Assembly (NCBI GenBank): GCA_025529335.1
Contig: JAMYHX010000538.1
Coordinates: forward strand, 1 to 27,670
Origin: Rhizopus sp. PT2906
Lineage: Eukaryota; Mucoromycota; Mucoromycetes; Mucorales; Rhizopodaceae
Reading direction: 5' to 3'
Length of the DNA: 27,670 nucleotides
The stretch's first letter is position 1, and every line of letters starts with the position of its first letter. Below the pieces are notes generated by a model. That model made no database searches. It worked only from the letters and a program-made list of their open reading frames with translations, and was not told the DNA's origin. The translations under genes and the position numbers were made by a program. Shown here one piece after another: positions 1-9,616 of this stretch.

Positions 1-387
1 ATTATTGTTGCCTTGACTGCTTCATCTTTGGAGTCAGATCGACAAGCAGCCCTGGCAGCAGGGTGTAATGATTTCCTGACGAAACCCGTGAGTTTAGAAT
101 GGTTAGAAAAGAAAATTACAGAGTGGGGTTGCATGCAAGCGCTGATTGATATTGAGGGATGGAAAAGATGGAGAAAGAATAAAAAATTGGGTGATATAAA
201 GACGACACATACAACAGAAGAAAAGGAGAAGAAAGAATGGATGCTTCAGGAAAGAACGAAAGAACTACACAAGGACACGGTAAAGGCTATTCTCTTGCTG
301 GGCACCAATAAATCAGAACAACAACAAACTTTACGTCAACAGCTGGAAACAAGAAAACAAAATTTAACTTGTCACATTGAACAATAA
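1..387 (+). CDS. C-terminal end of a response-regulator receiver domain, probably a hybrid histidine kinase (partial, 5' end outside window)
   Basis: The open frame runs from the first base to TAA at 385-387 and has no start in the window. It begins with VALTAS, the beta-4 strand of a receiver domain with its conserved Thr (codon 16-18), and continues to DFLTKPV, with the conserved Lys at 82-84 before Pro. In receivers this Thr and Lys act with the phospho-accepting Asp, which would lie upstream of the window. In fungi such domains usually end hybrid sensor kinases, so it would accept phosphate from an internal histidine and pass it to an HPt protein; this is family knowledge and the kinase part is not visible. 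After the receiver comes a charged tail of about 80 residues rich in Lys, Glu and Gln, probably helical. A stand-alone regulator such as Ssk1 or Skn7 type is an alternative. Confidence 0.8.
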   Translation: MIVALTASSLESDRQAALAAGCNDFLTKPVSLEWLEKKITEWGCMQALIDIEGWKRWRKNKKLGDIKTTHTTEEKEKKEWMLQERTKELHKDTVKAILLLGTNKSEQQQTLRQQLETRKQNLTCHIEQ

Positions 388-566
388 AAAAAATCATGCA
401 AGGAAAATAATTTAAATTGAACAAAGGAGAGGGGCGGAGGGGCTGAGGGTGAGTGACAGATAGTAAAAAGAGGGAAATCTAATCAAAAAGAGGGTTTATA
501 TGAATATGGAGACTCATATATTTAAACTCTTTCTTTCTTTCTTTTATTTCTTTACTTTTTTCTTTA

Positions 567-1523
567 ATGTATAAAACCAAGACATTAGCGCAGCAAAGGG
601 CTCTTCCTAAGCCTGTGACAAAGAGTGTTGCGTTATTTAATGATGATTCTGACGATGAAGAAAACATATCCATGACAGATACTTTACTCTTGGCCCAATT
701 TTTATCTACAACTGGGCCCGAAGAGTATTTTAAGGAGCATAATAAAAAGCAATTGAACAGAGCATCTCGATTATTAAAGAAGTTACGTAAAAGACCTTCT
801 ACTGAAAAATATGATGATTTCAAGCTGCCAATGCACAGCCTGATACAAGAGCATAATGTCAGTAGTGGCACTCTACGTGAAGCTTCATCATTTGATCAAG
901 AGACCATTTTACGTCGTGGTAATAGTAACAAGCATAATCCAGGCGATAGTATAAACAGCAACAGCACCCTGCGCGATTCGGGAGTCTATAGTGAAACATC
1001 AGAAAAGGAGCCATGTATGACGCTTCACGAGTTTCATTTTCCTATCGTCCCACACAGGCCTGCACCACCACCACCAACACCGACACCTTCGCCTGGTACA
1101 ACTCAGAACAATCTTCCAACAGACATTCGTACTGTACCCGAAGCAGCACGACATCGAAGGCAAGTCCGTATTCGTCACGCTCAAGTCCAAACACAACCTT
1201 CTCCAGAACAGGCGGAAGATCAAACAGCTTGCCCACACTGTCGTCAGCAAGTTGTCAAGGCACCGAGGACAAGGAGGACGTCTTGTCCACCTGCTTTGGC
1301 TTCTGGACCTACCCTTGAACCAAGTGCAAAATTATTAATGGCCATGATTGAACAACTCAAGAATCAATTAGCACAAGAAAAAGAATGCCGACAGAAGCTA
1401 GAACAGGCAATGTATCAAAAGGAGCGTAAAGAACAATTAGAACTAGAAAAGACCAAATGGGCTAATGAATGTCGTGCACTCGATAAACGACTGGCTATGC
1501 ATAATATCCCAGTAAAATTGTAA
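567..1523 (+). CDS. Hypothetical protein, 318 aa, Pro-rich middle, Cys pair and C-terminal coiled coil
   Basis: I do not recognise this protein. It is an uninterrupted frame from ATG 567 (the first ATG after a pyrimidine-rich stretch at 525-565, typical of fungal leaders) to TAA. Visible parts: an acidic patch DDSDDEE near residues 26-32; a Lys/Arg-rich segment near 65-80; Ser/Thr-rich stretches; a proline run (APPPPTPTPSP) near residues 165-175; a CPHC pair followed about 15 residues later by a single Cys; and a C-terminal segment of about 60 residues (QLKNQLAQEKECRQKLEQAM and onward) with heptad-like spacing, which predicts a coiled coil. The four-Cys/His set needed for a normal zinc finger is not complete. 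It is probably a nuclear or cytoskeletal adaptor, but that is only a guess from composition. Confidence 0.72.
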   Translation: MYKTKTLAQQRALPKPVTKSVALFNDDSDDEENISMTDTLLLAQFLSTTGPEEYFKEHNKKQLNRASRLLKKLRKRPSTEKYDDFKLPMHSLIQEHNVSSGTLREASSFDQETILRRGNSNKHNPGDSINSNSTLRDSGVYSETSEKEPCMTLHEFHFPIVPHRPAPPPPTPTPSPGTTQNNLPTDIRTVPEAARHRRQVRIRHAQVQTQPSPEQAEDQTACPHCRQQVVKAPRTRRTSCPPALASGPTLEPSAKLLMAMIEQLKNQLAQEKECRQKLEQAMYQKERKEQLELEKTKWANECRALDKRLAMHNIPVKL

Positions 1524-2790
1524 TCTCTTAATATTAATTTTGTATAATCAGTGTTCTATTTTTTTATTTAATTATAAAGAGGACCCTATGTGTAATCTAT
1601 TTTTTTTTTCTTAAGCATATGATCTTTGTACATATTACAAGTTCAGAATAGTATGATTTTTATATGCTTGTGAAAGCACATTTCTATTGAATTTAAGTCC
1701 AAGGTAGTCATTTCTTCACAGTTGTTTATGTACCTTTCAGATTATCTTATTGTTTGCCCAAATCATTACTTTTGATTGCTTTTTCTAAATGACTTTTCCC
1801 ATATGATGACCAATGCTAATGCTTTCCCGAGATATACAGCTTCAAACCGTAACATTACCATTACCACATTTGACAGTTGCTTACACGTGACTAGAGGCCA
1901 GTCCCCCTTCTGGTGTCTTCCCTACATTATCTCCCATCTGATTAAAAAGGGGAGAGGTTATCTTTGCTTTATCTAAAATATGACATGTTTACAATCCCCA
2001 TCAGCCCAGTTTTTATGCTCTTCAACCCATGGGAGGCATTCTTTGATGCCTTTTGCGTCTTTACAAAGATTCACGAGCTTTATTTATACGCTCTACATAG
2101 AGTATTCACATTGACAGTGTTGCTTTTTTTTTTCCCTAAAGCCTCTTGTCTTCAGAGTCTACGAGGGGACAATTATCGGTTTACGATCAACCTTGTTGGC
2201 ATTTCTACCCATGTCCCCTTGCAATTCTACTGTTTGACTTGTTTGGTGTTGTTTACCTACCAATTAAGGTAACGTCTGCATGTTGAATTATCACGTTGCA
2301 GTGCCTTCATTACGACAAGCAACTAACTCAAGCTTTCACCTATATGAAAAAGTGTTCTAAAAGAAAAAGAAAAAGAAATGAAACAAATCCGCTTTAAGGG
2401 AGAGGTCTTTAGTTTTAAATAAATTGACTTTATATATATATATATATATATATCACTAAATCGATCGCATGTGTGATTCAACTCTTAGATTGATGTGTTT
2501 ATGCAATAGCAGTATCACTTGAAAAAAAGGACTCAACAAATCCTTGCTTCCAAGTCTTTGGTGTGAGGAATATATAATTCATGGTGGGATAACACCCATT
2601 GGGGGGGGGAGGAGAGAAAAAGTAATATAAATAAACGGAAGAATGATACAACATACGACCAATTTTGCCAGCCACTGTACCTTAATTCCTAGTATGCAAA
2701 ATAAAAGCCCGAATACGCTATTTATTTTTTCCTTGAATTTCTATTTTCTTTCTCTTCTCTATTTCTTTCTTTATCTATTAGTCATAATTC
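1524..2790. other. Intergenic region, 1.27 kb, between the 318-aa gene and the RING gene
   Basis: No supportable gene. Two short open frames (about 66 and 102 codons) lack start context, motifs and protein-like composition. The stretch holds a (TA)n microsatellite at 2430-2453, a short G run near 2601-2610 and, just before the RING start, a pyrimidine-rich tract (about 2728-2780) that probably belongs to the core promoter or leader. Confidence 0.6.
2430..2453. repeat. (TA)n microsatellite
   Basis: About twelve uninterrupted TA dinucleotides, in the intergenic region upstream of the RING-finger gene. No function is implied. Confidence 0.95.
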
Positions 2791-4269
2791 ATGGGACAAA
2801 GACAATCCTCTCCTGAACATCCAGAAGAACAACAACAACAACAACAACAACAACAACCTTCTAATAATTCTCGAGAGAGAGTTATTAGGCCTAGTTCAAG
2901 AACTCAAGTAGAAAGAATTAATCCAATACACATCAATCGCAATCCACCCAACCTGCAATATATACCATTGAATGACAGTCAACGTAGAGCAGAACGAAGA
3001 TATAGAAGGTCTCAACTGCGAGAACAAAGAGAGCAGCAAAGAGAACGTCAAGCATTTGAGGCACAACAAGAACAAGAACAAGAACGGGAACAAGAACGAA
3101 CACAAGCACATCAAGAGCAAACACAACATGAATTGACTGAGAATCCGTCTGGAGTCACAATGACAAATATCACAAACACAATGAATTCCTACAGTAGTCT
3201 AAGTCCATTTGCACGCATGTTGGCTCAAGTAATTAGTGAGGCTGTGGTTGCTTCTTTCCGGAGTGGACAGATTCAATTCAATGCATCTGCTTTCCAAGGT
3301 TCAGACCGACAAGGCGACAATAGAAACATTCGACAACAACTTACTATGCATTTATCACCTGAGCTCTTTCAGCAAATGGAACCAGAAAGCGATGAGAATT
3401 CGTTCATGAGGTTTATGCGGCTACCAGTTATTATATCAAGTATTGTTTCATCAAATCAAAGTGAAGGTGCTACGCCAGAAGACCAAAGCACAAGTGAACG
3501 AGTAAATAGTAGTCAATCAACCACTAGTAGTACTGCTGCTACCAACAACAATAATCCTTCTACTACGACTACAACGACTACTTCTACGGAAAATAGCAGT
3601 AACAACCAATCATCATCACCATCAAGTACAGGGCTCTTAAATAATGATGAAGTCACTCGAATTTTAATGTTACCTGTATTCTTGTATGGTATCCGTAGCA
3701 ACCATCAACTAAACCTCTCAAGCGTATTGAATGATGATGATAGCTCTACTTCAGAACAACCAGTGAGAAGACAAAGTCAACGCCTAAGGGAAAGACAGCA
3801 AAGAGAGGAGGATAACAATAATAATGCAGAGGAAGAAACAAGAAATAGTAACAATAATAATGATAATAATAATACAAGTAACGGCAGCGGAAACAATGGA
3901 CAATGGACAGTGTATATTATTAGTGGAAATAGTGTAGAGAATATCATGAGTGAGCGTAACCCAACCTACGAGGAATTATTAGATCTAGCTAGTATTATTG
4001 GTCCAGCCAGAAGACCGACGGTGAGCCAAGAAGCGATAGATAGTCATGTACCTATTGTGAAATATACCCAGCAAGTAAAGCAAAATATTATTGGCAATTC
4101 AGAGGGATGTCAGGTGTGTCTGAATGCCTACCAATCAGAAGAGGATGTGCGTATTCTTGCATGTCATCATGGATTTCACAAGGAGTGTATAGACAAGTGG
4201 TTAACTGAGGGTCAAAATCAATGTCCGCTCTGCAGAAATGTACCAGTTCCAACAAATAGTAGCTCTTGA
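2791..4269 (+). CDS. RING-H2 E3 ubiquitin ligase, low-complexity, possibly N-myristoylated (492 aa)
   Basis: Single-exon gene. The C-terminal RING-H2 is complete: C440-x2-C443-x14-C458-x1-H460-x2-H463-x2-C466-x11-C478-x2-C481, with Trp at 470, as in classic RING-H2 ligases that recruit an E2 and transfer ubiquitin to a substrate. The protein starts MGQRQSS, which fits the N-myristoylation pattern (Gly2, Ser at position 6), so membrane attachment is plausible. Between these ends the chain is mostly low complexity: a Gln run from CAA repeats near residues 14-23, Arg/Gln/Glu-rich helix-like sequence to about 110, Ser/Thr/Asn runs near 230-280, and an Asn-rich stretch near 345-370. Two short more hydrophobic blocks (around 205-215 and 290-300) contain a similar L/M-LPV motif. 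No transmembrane segment is seen. The substrate is unknown. An AATAAA lies at 4292-4297. Confidence 0.88.
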   Translation: MGQRQSSPEHPEEQQQQQQQQQPSNNSRERVIRPSSRTQVERINPIHINRNPPNLQYIPLNDSQRRAERRYRRSQLREQREQQRERQAFEAQQEQEQEREQERTQAHQEQTQHELTENPSGVTMTNITNTMNSYSSLSPFARMLAQVISEAVVASFRSGQIQFNASAFQGSDRQGDNRNIRQQLTMHLSPELFQQMEPESDENSFMRFMRLPVIISSIVSSNQSEGATPEDQSTSERVNSSQSTTSSTAATNNNNPSTTTTTTTSTENSSNNQSSSPSSTGLLNNDEVTRILMLPVFLYGIRSNHQLNLSSVLNDDDSSTSEQPVRRQSQRLRERQQREEDNNNNAEEETRNSNNNNDNNNTSNGSGNNGQWTVYIISGNSVENIMSERNPTYEELLDLASIIGPARRPTVSQEAIDSHVPIVKYTQQVKQNIIGNSEGCQVCLNAYQSEEDVRILACHHGFHKECIDKWLTEGQNQCPLCRNVPVPTNSSS

Positions 4270-4315
4270 TGACGATGAATTCTCAAACTAAAATAAAACA
4301 AAAAATTTTTTAATC

Positions 4316-4343
4316 TTTTTTTTTTTTTTTTTTTTTTTTTTTT
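4316..4343 (+). promoter_or_regulatory. T28 homopolymer upstream of the 98-aa gene
   Basis: An uninterrupted run of 28 T between the RING gene stop and the next gene, followed directly by a TATA-like sequence. Poly(dA:dT) tracts commonly exclude nucleosomes in fungal promoters. It may also lie in the 3' region of the RING gene transcript. Confidence 0.55.
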
Positions 4344-4346
4344 CTC

Positions 4347-4355
4347 ATATAAATA
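4347..4355 (+). promoter_or_regulatory. TATA-like box for the 98-aa gene
   Basis: The sequence catataaataaag sits about 45 bp before the ATG at 4397, directly downstream of the T28 tract. The spacing fits a short fungal leader. Confidence 0.45.
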
Positions 4356-4396
4356 AAGGCTCTTCATTTTCCTCATCCTTACTTTTATCTCAAACA

Positions 4397-4693
4397 ATGA
4401 CAGAAGCCGACACATTACTATTGGTACAGCCATTTCAATTCGAATGTACTGAGCCAATTATCGATGACAATGACCTTCTCTATATCCTTGGCATGAATGA
4501 CGTGCCTCTAACTGACGATGATGAAGAAGAAAACGAAGATATACCAGAACTATTCTTTCCTTTAGAGGAACAAGAGCGGTTTATTAAACAAAAACCATTT
4601 GTTGAAGAAGATATCGACCTGCTCATACAACAAAAGCCAATTGTATTATCTGATGAAGAAAGAAGACTCACTCTTGACTTAATGTCTTGTTGA
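4397..4693 (+). CDS. Small very acidic hypothetical protein, 98 aa
   Basis: I do not recognise this family. The frame opens at ATG 4397, has a TATA-like box and T28 tract upstream and AATAAA at 4727-4732, 34 bp after the stop, so it looks like a complete short gene. About a third of the residues are Asp or Glu, including the run DDDEEENED near residues 38-46. Bulky hydrophobic residues are set among the acids (DIPELFFPLEEQERF), a pattern seen in acidic activation domains and in inhibitors that bind basic partners. Two related stretches (QKPFVEEDIDLL and QKPIVLSDEERR) suggest an internal repeat. It begins only 127 bp after the RING gene stop, on the same strand. It could be a regulator or assembly factor; no function can be assigned. 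Confidence 0.6.
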   Translation: MTEADTLLLVQPFQFECTEPIIDDNDLLYILGMNDVPLTDDDEEENEDIPELFFPLEEQERFIKQKPFVEEDIDLLIQQKPIVLSDEERRLTLDLMSC

Positions 4694-6300
4694 CAGAAAC
4701 AAATGACTGTAAATTGTAAATATGTAAATAAAATAATAGTTGAGCATAAATAAATTTTTTCATTTGAAGCAAAAAAAAGGAGAGGGGGGGTTTGTATTAC
4801 CCTTGATTAAGCTGAGTTACTGTAGTACAAGGATCGTCTCTCTGTTCGTTTCGGAGACACTGTCCGACAATGCACATAATTTGTTGCTATGACGTGGATT
4901 ACCATGGTACCTTGAATAATCAAAAGTACACTTGCAAAATGTCGCCGCTGTAAAGTAGTTGGGAATTCACATGTCCCGCCTCAACACAAGTATGGACCAG
5001 ACAGTTGTGAGAGAAAGATTGGATAGCATTTTTGAGAAACTGGAGACTAGCCATGTCTTTTCAGCAATGGCCACATTTAAAGTTTAACAAACGATAAAGT
5101 TCAGTGGTGGGAGAGAATAAAATAAATTCTTAGATGAGAGAAATTCTGCTCAATATTTAGAGTCAAATGATCTTTTGTTATTATAAATGGAAAATAAATG
5201 GCATCAGCCATTGTTAGACATACAGCGACACAAAAGATTTTCGTACAAAGGCACCTTACTATAAAAACAAACGCAAACGTATACACCAGTACATTGTTAC
5301 TACGGTAATCATGGTATTCATGTGTTCAGTAATCGTCACCAAACTTGATATTTTTACGTTAGCAAACATCTCTGACTTCAAATAATTAACTCAGTCTTTG
5401 CATTTGCATCGTTCATCGTCAAAAAATTCAAATACAAACAAATACAAACAAATACAAACAGAAAGAGGAGTGAAAAAAGAAATGATGAACTCTGCTGCAT
5501 TCTTTGTCATTCGTTTCTCTTTTACAAGTCCACTCAAGACCTTAGCTCTGTTGCCCCGCCCTTCTTCTTTCTTCCCTCTTTCTCTCTCCTTGCTTGATAA
5601 CTAAAAAAAAGAGAGAAAAGATTCCCAGGCCTTTTCTCTTGTCTATACCATGTGCCAAACTTGTGCATAGTTTGTGAAAAAGAAGAGCAATCTAAGAATA
5701 GAGTCACACTTTTATCCAAAACAAACGCCAAGGCTTGTGTGACAAAGCATCTTGCGACATTTGCTCTAGGAAGATTCTGTTTCTGAAAGGAGTGTGCAGC
5801 CTTTTGTATTTAAAATGTAAATCGGGGATTTATGTATAAACAGTATTATAAATGCTTCTTTTGTGAGTAAAAAGATTTCAATCTAAAGAGAGATCAACAC
5901 AGGCTCACTTGTAAACAAAGTGCACAGACAATATTCTTTACATTGATGATTCTTTAAACTAATAATTCACTAAAAATAAAATCTGTCCCACCTCTTTAAA
6001 AATGCGTCGATCATCAATCAAAAAAAGAAAGGCGATCTTTTTTTTTTTTTTCTTAAAGAGCCATTTTTTCTATTTTTAAATAAAAAAATACCATAATTCT
6101 TTTTGTTTAATAATCGGACTTCATATAAATAAGAAAACATATACAGAAAAAAAAAAAACTAGAATAAGAGGAGCATAAAATAAAGATAAAGCCAGCTTAT
6201 CTCTATATATGATATATGTATATATATATAAATAACAAAATGTACACATAAGCTTTGTTTTCTTTTTTGAGGTGAGCCAAAAGGAGAGAATATACAATGA
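4694..6300. other. Intergenic region, 1.6 kb, between the 98-aa gene and the 3' end of the CON7-like gene
   Basis: No gene that I can support on either strand. Open frames here are short, poor in protein-like composition and overlap each other. It contains a 10-bp tandem repeat at 5430-5460, A/T homopolymers around 6035-6160, a short TA-rich stretch near 6205-6230, and presumably the 3' ends of both flanking transcripts. Confidence 0.55.
5430..5460. repeat. Tandem 10-bp repeat, unit aatacaaaca, three copies
   Basis: Three exact head-to-tail copies of aatacaaaca in the intergenic region. Probably a neutral minisatellite seed. Confidence 0.9.
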
Positions 6301-7199
6301 TTAATAAAAATTGTCAAGGGGGGTTGCTGTGGTGGTTAATGTAGTAGGATGAAATGAGTATGGTAACATATTGAATTGCTGTTGTTGTTGTTGTTGTTGT
6401 TGTTGGAGAGCTGCTGCTTCTGCTGCCTTTTTTGCATTCTCTCTCTCTTTCTTTTGACGTCTCCACTCTTTACGCATTTCCTTAAATTCACTTGGCTGAC
6501 GTTTAGGTCCCTTGAAATATCGGATATTTAATTATCTAAATTACTATATTTTTATATATTCAATAAACTTACATGTTGCTGCATGCTCACATGAGCGTTT
6601 AAGTGATTCAATGTACCATACGATTTTGTACAACCAGGATAGTTGCAGTGGTAAAGACGTTCAATTTCATCATATCTTCGGCGAGGTCTCTTTTTTTGGT
6701 TTGTGCCAGGAATAGCCACAAAGGAGTACACTTTATCAGATGAACTGGATGATACACTTGTTTGTCTCTGTCTGCCCATCATCAATTGTTGAGGGTCGGT
6801 GAGACCCGATGAAATGAGATTAAACATGGGTGGGTCAATCATGGTAGGATCTAGCGTGGTATTATTGTTATATAAAATGGCTTCCGTAGGTAGGATCGTA
6901 TTTGTATCATAGACAGCCGAGGTTGTTGGTAAAAAGGCGCCTGTATCCTGTTGAATGAGAGGCTGTGCAGTTGAAGTGATGGATGTTGCCATAGCAGCAG
7001 CAGTACTTGCAATGGCTGTATGAATATTTTCTTGCTGCTTTTTTTCTGTAGTTAATAGTTGTGATAAAGGAGGTAGTGAGGGAAGTTCTAATTGTTGCAG
7101 AAAAGGAGCCGTCTGCTGTCTTCTTTCCAAAAGGGTACTTCCGTTATGCATAACAGTAGGTTCAATGTAGGAAGCATTAAATACGGTTGGTTGAGCCAT
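6301..7199 (-). CDS. CON7: CON7-like C2H2 zinc-finger transcription factor (278 aa, 2 exons)
   Basis: Exons 7199-6573 and 6510-6301; intron 6572-6511 (62 bp, GTAAGT...TTTCAAG, phase 0). The C-terminal half matches the fungal CON7 signature: VYSFVAIPGTNQKKRPRRRY, then IERLYHC, one C2H2 finger (C185-x4-C190-x12-H203-x5-H209) containing YGTLNHLNAHV, and, from exon 2, PKRQPSEFKEMRKEWRRQKK. This block is what I recall of Con7-type regulators, which control morphogenesis and conidiation genes in ascomycetes. The intron falls exactly after the last zinc-binding His, so the open frame alone ends in an artefact. Exon 2 ends with a run of ten Gln and a short tail. The N-terminal 150 residues are Thr/Ser/Gln-rich and look like an activation region. 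The start is the first ATG after an in-frame AT-rich leader. Role in this organism is inferred. Confidence 0.88.
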
Positions 7200-7852
7200 G
7201 TTTTAATCTATATCTTTATAAAAAAAGGAAAAAAAAGAATAGTAATAACAAGATATCTTTTTATAACGACTTTGTTAAGGAGATCGGAATATCAAATATA
7301 TGACGTAAATTTGTAACACAAAATCAGAAAGATATCATATTGGGGGCACCCAGTGTACCCTGAATTTGGTTTGAATAAAGTTTTACAGAAAAAAATTTCA
7401 TTTGGGGGGTTTAACATCTCTCCTGTGTACTCCCCCTTACCTTTTTTGTGTACCTTTATTTGTTTGTATGAATAACAAAATGATCAAAAACTTTGTGTCA
7501 TCAAATACGCTGTAATTGGTCTATAACTTGGGCAAATGGTGTTTCCTCATTTTTATTGGTACCTGAGCTAACGTTTCCAACCTGAAAATCTTGTCTTCAT
7601 TGGCAAAATATTACTCAAGTGACAATCAAAAAGTGGACCTGTGTGTGAAAACTAGAAGGAAAAAAAAAACGTGCTCTTCTGAAAATATAAAAATGTACAT
7701 ACCGGACCCCTGTTGTGGCAAAAATAGAGGCAGAACAGAAAAAAAAACCAGCAAGACTTACATCATTTGCATAAGATGTCCGATAAAGAAATAATAGATT
7801 TGAAACAAACTCCCCTTTTTACACTGGAAAAAAGGATTCCCTTTTCTTTTTA
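7200..7852. other. Intergenic region, 0.65 kb, upstream of the CON7-like gene
   Basis: Promoter side of the CON7-like gene and 3' flank of the CUE/CCCH/Smr gene, both on the minus strand. A short plus-strand frame (7591-7794) has Lys-rich composition with no motif and is probably chance. No other structure is supportable. Confidence 0.5.
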
Positions 7853-9616
7853 TTATTTCTTTGAAGAGAGATCCACAGCAAAGACCCCACCTTTTGTATC
7901 ACCCACCATGTTAGTTTCAGCAAAGCGATAATTTTCTTGCCTCAAGTATTCTTCCACATAGGGTTTCAGCTTGCTCATCTTTTTACTTAACCCACTGGCT
8001 CCCGAATGGTGACCAGTGCCTGTGACGATATAGACAATACCTGTATAGTTATTCTGTCTCATCGTCTGAAGTTGTTCTTCAATGATATCAATAGCTTCAT
8101 CTTGATGTAAACCATGCAAATCAATAAATGCCTCATGTTTACTTCTTTGTTCAAAGATACGTCGACTTGCTTCTGTGTGCATTTCTTGCATCAGCTTATT
8201 ATAGTGTTTAGCCTCCATCGAATACAGTCTTGCTCTTGCCCCGTCACCTTTTAAGTAATATTCTGTTGCTTTAGCAAACAACCGATTTCGTAAAGTACCA
8301 TATTCAATCGCTTTTTCTCTCTGTGTTTCTATTTTTAGTATCTCCTTTTTTCCTATCTGTGCTTCAACTTACCTCTTTCATATAGATTGAATTAAGTGAG
8401 CTGCCAGTCTCAAGCCATGGGATACGCACGGGTTGCTTTAATTTCTGCAAACTTAGCTTTTGATAAGGGTGAGGCGTAGCCTGCTTCCTTTTCACCGTCC
8501 CTGCTGGCGTATTTGCCTTTTTCTTGGCGATTTCTGCAAAGTTGATCGTTTTCGTCACTGATTGTGGTGGTGCGCTCTTTTTGATCTTGTTTGCTGCAGC
8601 AAGTGAAGGGAATTCTTCCTCTGCGACCACATTAGTCGACTGGGATTTCACAGATGTTTGTTTGGCGCTTGTACCAAGTGCAGGATAATCATTTGGATTT
8701 AATACGTTCGTACGATCATTCTTTACCTGTGATTGCTTGCTACTATTTATCTTGTTCGCCACAGCCTCTTGAATGTCAATGTTGTGTGAAAACTCACAGA
8801 GTTCGCCTTTCAAACAACCTCCTTGTAACCTGACTGAATTTAGACTAACGATCCGACAGGTAAAAACAATAGATTTACCTACCAGAATTTGCACACCTTT
8901 TCCTGTAGATCATGCACAAACCAACAGTCCTTTCTATAACACTCGCCTGCCAGAAAGTGTCGACACACCTGTCTTTTTTTGGTATCATTATTGCTAGGCT
9001 TCACATTAGTCGTGTTGGACAAGAGAGCTTCAATCGTTCTATCGACATCATAATCATTTTTTTCTAAAGTGTCTATCAGCTTTTGTTCACTCAGATCTGA
9101 AAAAATCGTCTGAAGCATTTGAAGGGTAGTCATATCTTCTCCTACATTCTCGACCTGTGTCTCTTCAGCAGAAGGACAATTGTCTTTGAGCAGATTCATA
9201 TCCTCAATAGTAGATGCGTCATAGAGCGCTCCATGATAGAAATGAAGTGTAGGGTCAAATTCTTGCTCATTGCCTCTTGAATAGGGTTCAAAGCTATCCC
9301 ACACACTAGACGATAGTTTATCCTGCTTCCAGATATCTTCTACCTTTTGAGCTGATTTCCAATCATCTTGTTGCCACATGAATAGGTTATTTCCTCCTTT
9401 AGTTGTTGTTGGTATTGTTGTTGTTGTTGTTGTTGTCATTGGTGGTTCATCATCTAATAAATTGCTATTCAAATAATGATGACTCAGCTCGTCCATCTCT
9501 GGATCATCATTTGCTTCATTCACTTCAAAGGGATCAAACTGCTTTTTCGAAGGTACAAATATTTTAGCCGATAGATCAAAATGGCAAGTGTCTGATAATG
9601 GTCTTTGTGCATTCAT
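7853..9616 (-). CDS. CUE + tandem CCCH zinc finger + DUF1771-Smr domain protein (552 aa, 3 exons)
   Basis: Exons 9616-8883, 8829-8373 and 8320-7853; introns 8882-8830 (53 bp) and 8372-8321 (52 bp, with a TACTAA branch site). Domains in order: a CUE-like ubiquitin-binding helix bundle at about 166-200 (MLQTIFSDLSEQKLIDTLEK); two CCCH fingers, C218-x7-C226-x4-C231-x3-H235 and C242-x7-C250-x5-C256-x3-H260 (the second split by intron 1 and restored exactly by the join); a basic linker; DUF1771 at about 398-460; and a C-terminal Smr domain with DLHG at 464-467 and the TGxGHHS motif. Smr domains are nucleases or nucleic-acid binders acting on RNA, and CUE/CCCH/Smr proteins are linked to mRNA and ribosome quality control. 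That role is inferred. A tract ending TTTTGCAG lies one base before the ATG, so a leader intron is possible. Confidence 0.88.

Noticed and set aside
479..871. Minus-strand frame of 130 codons
   Set aside because: It overlaps the 318-aa gene on the opposite strand and has no protein-like motif; a shadow.
1776..2272. Two adjacent plus-strand frames in the first long intergenic region
   Set aside because: Composition is like translated AT-rich noncoding DNA, with no motif, splice joining or homologue that I can recognise.
7338..7440. Small transposon ends (gggggcacccagtgtaccc and gtgtactccccc)
   Set aside because: Only short complementary G and C runs; no target duplication and no further pairing.
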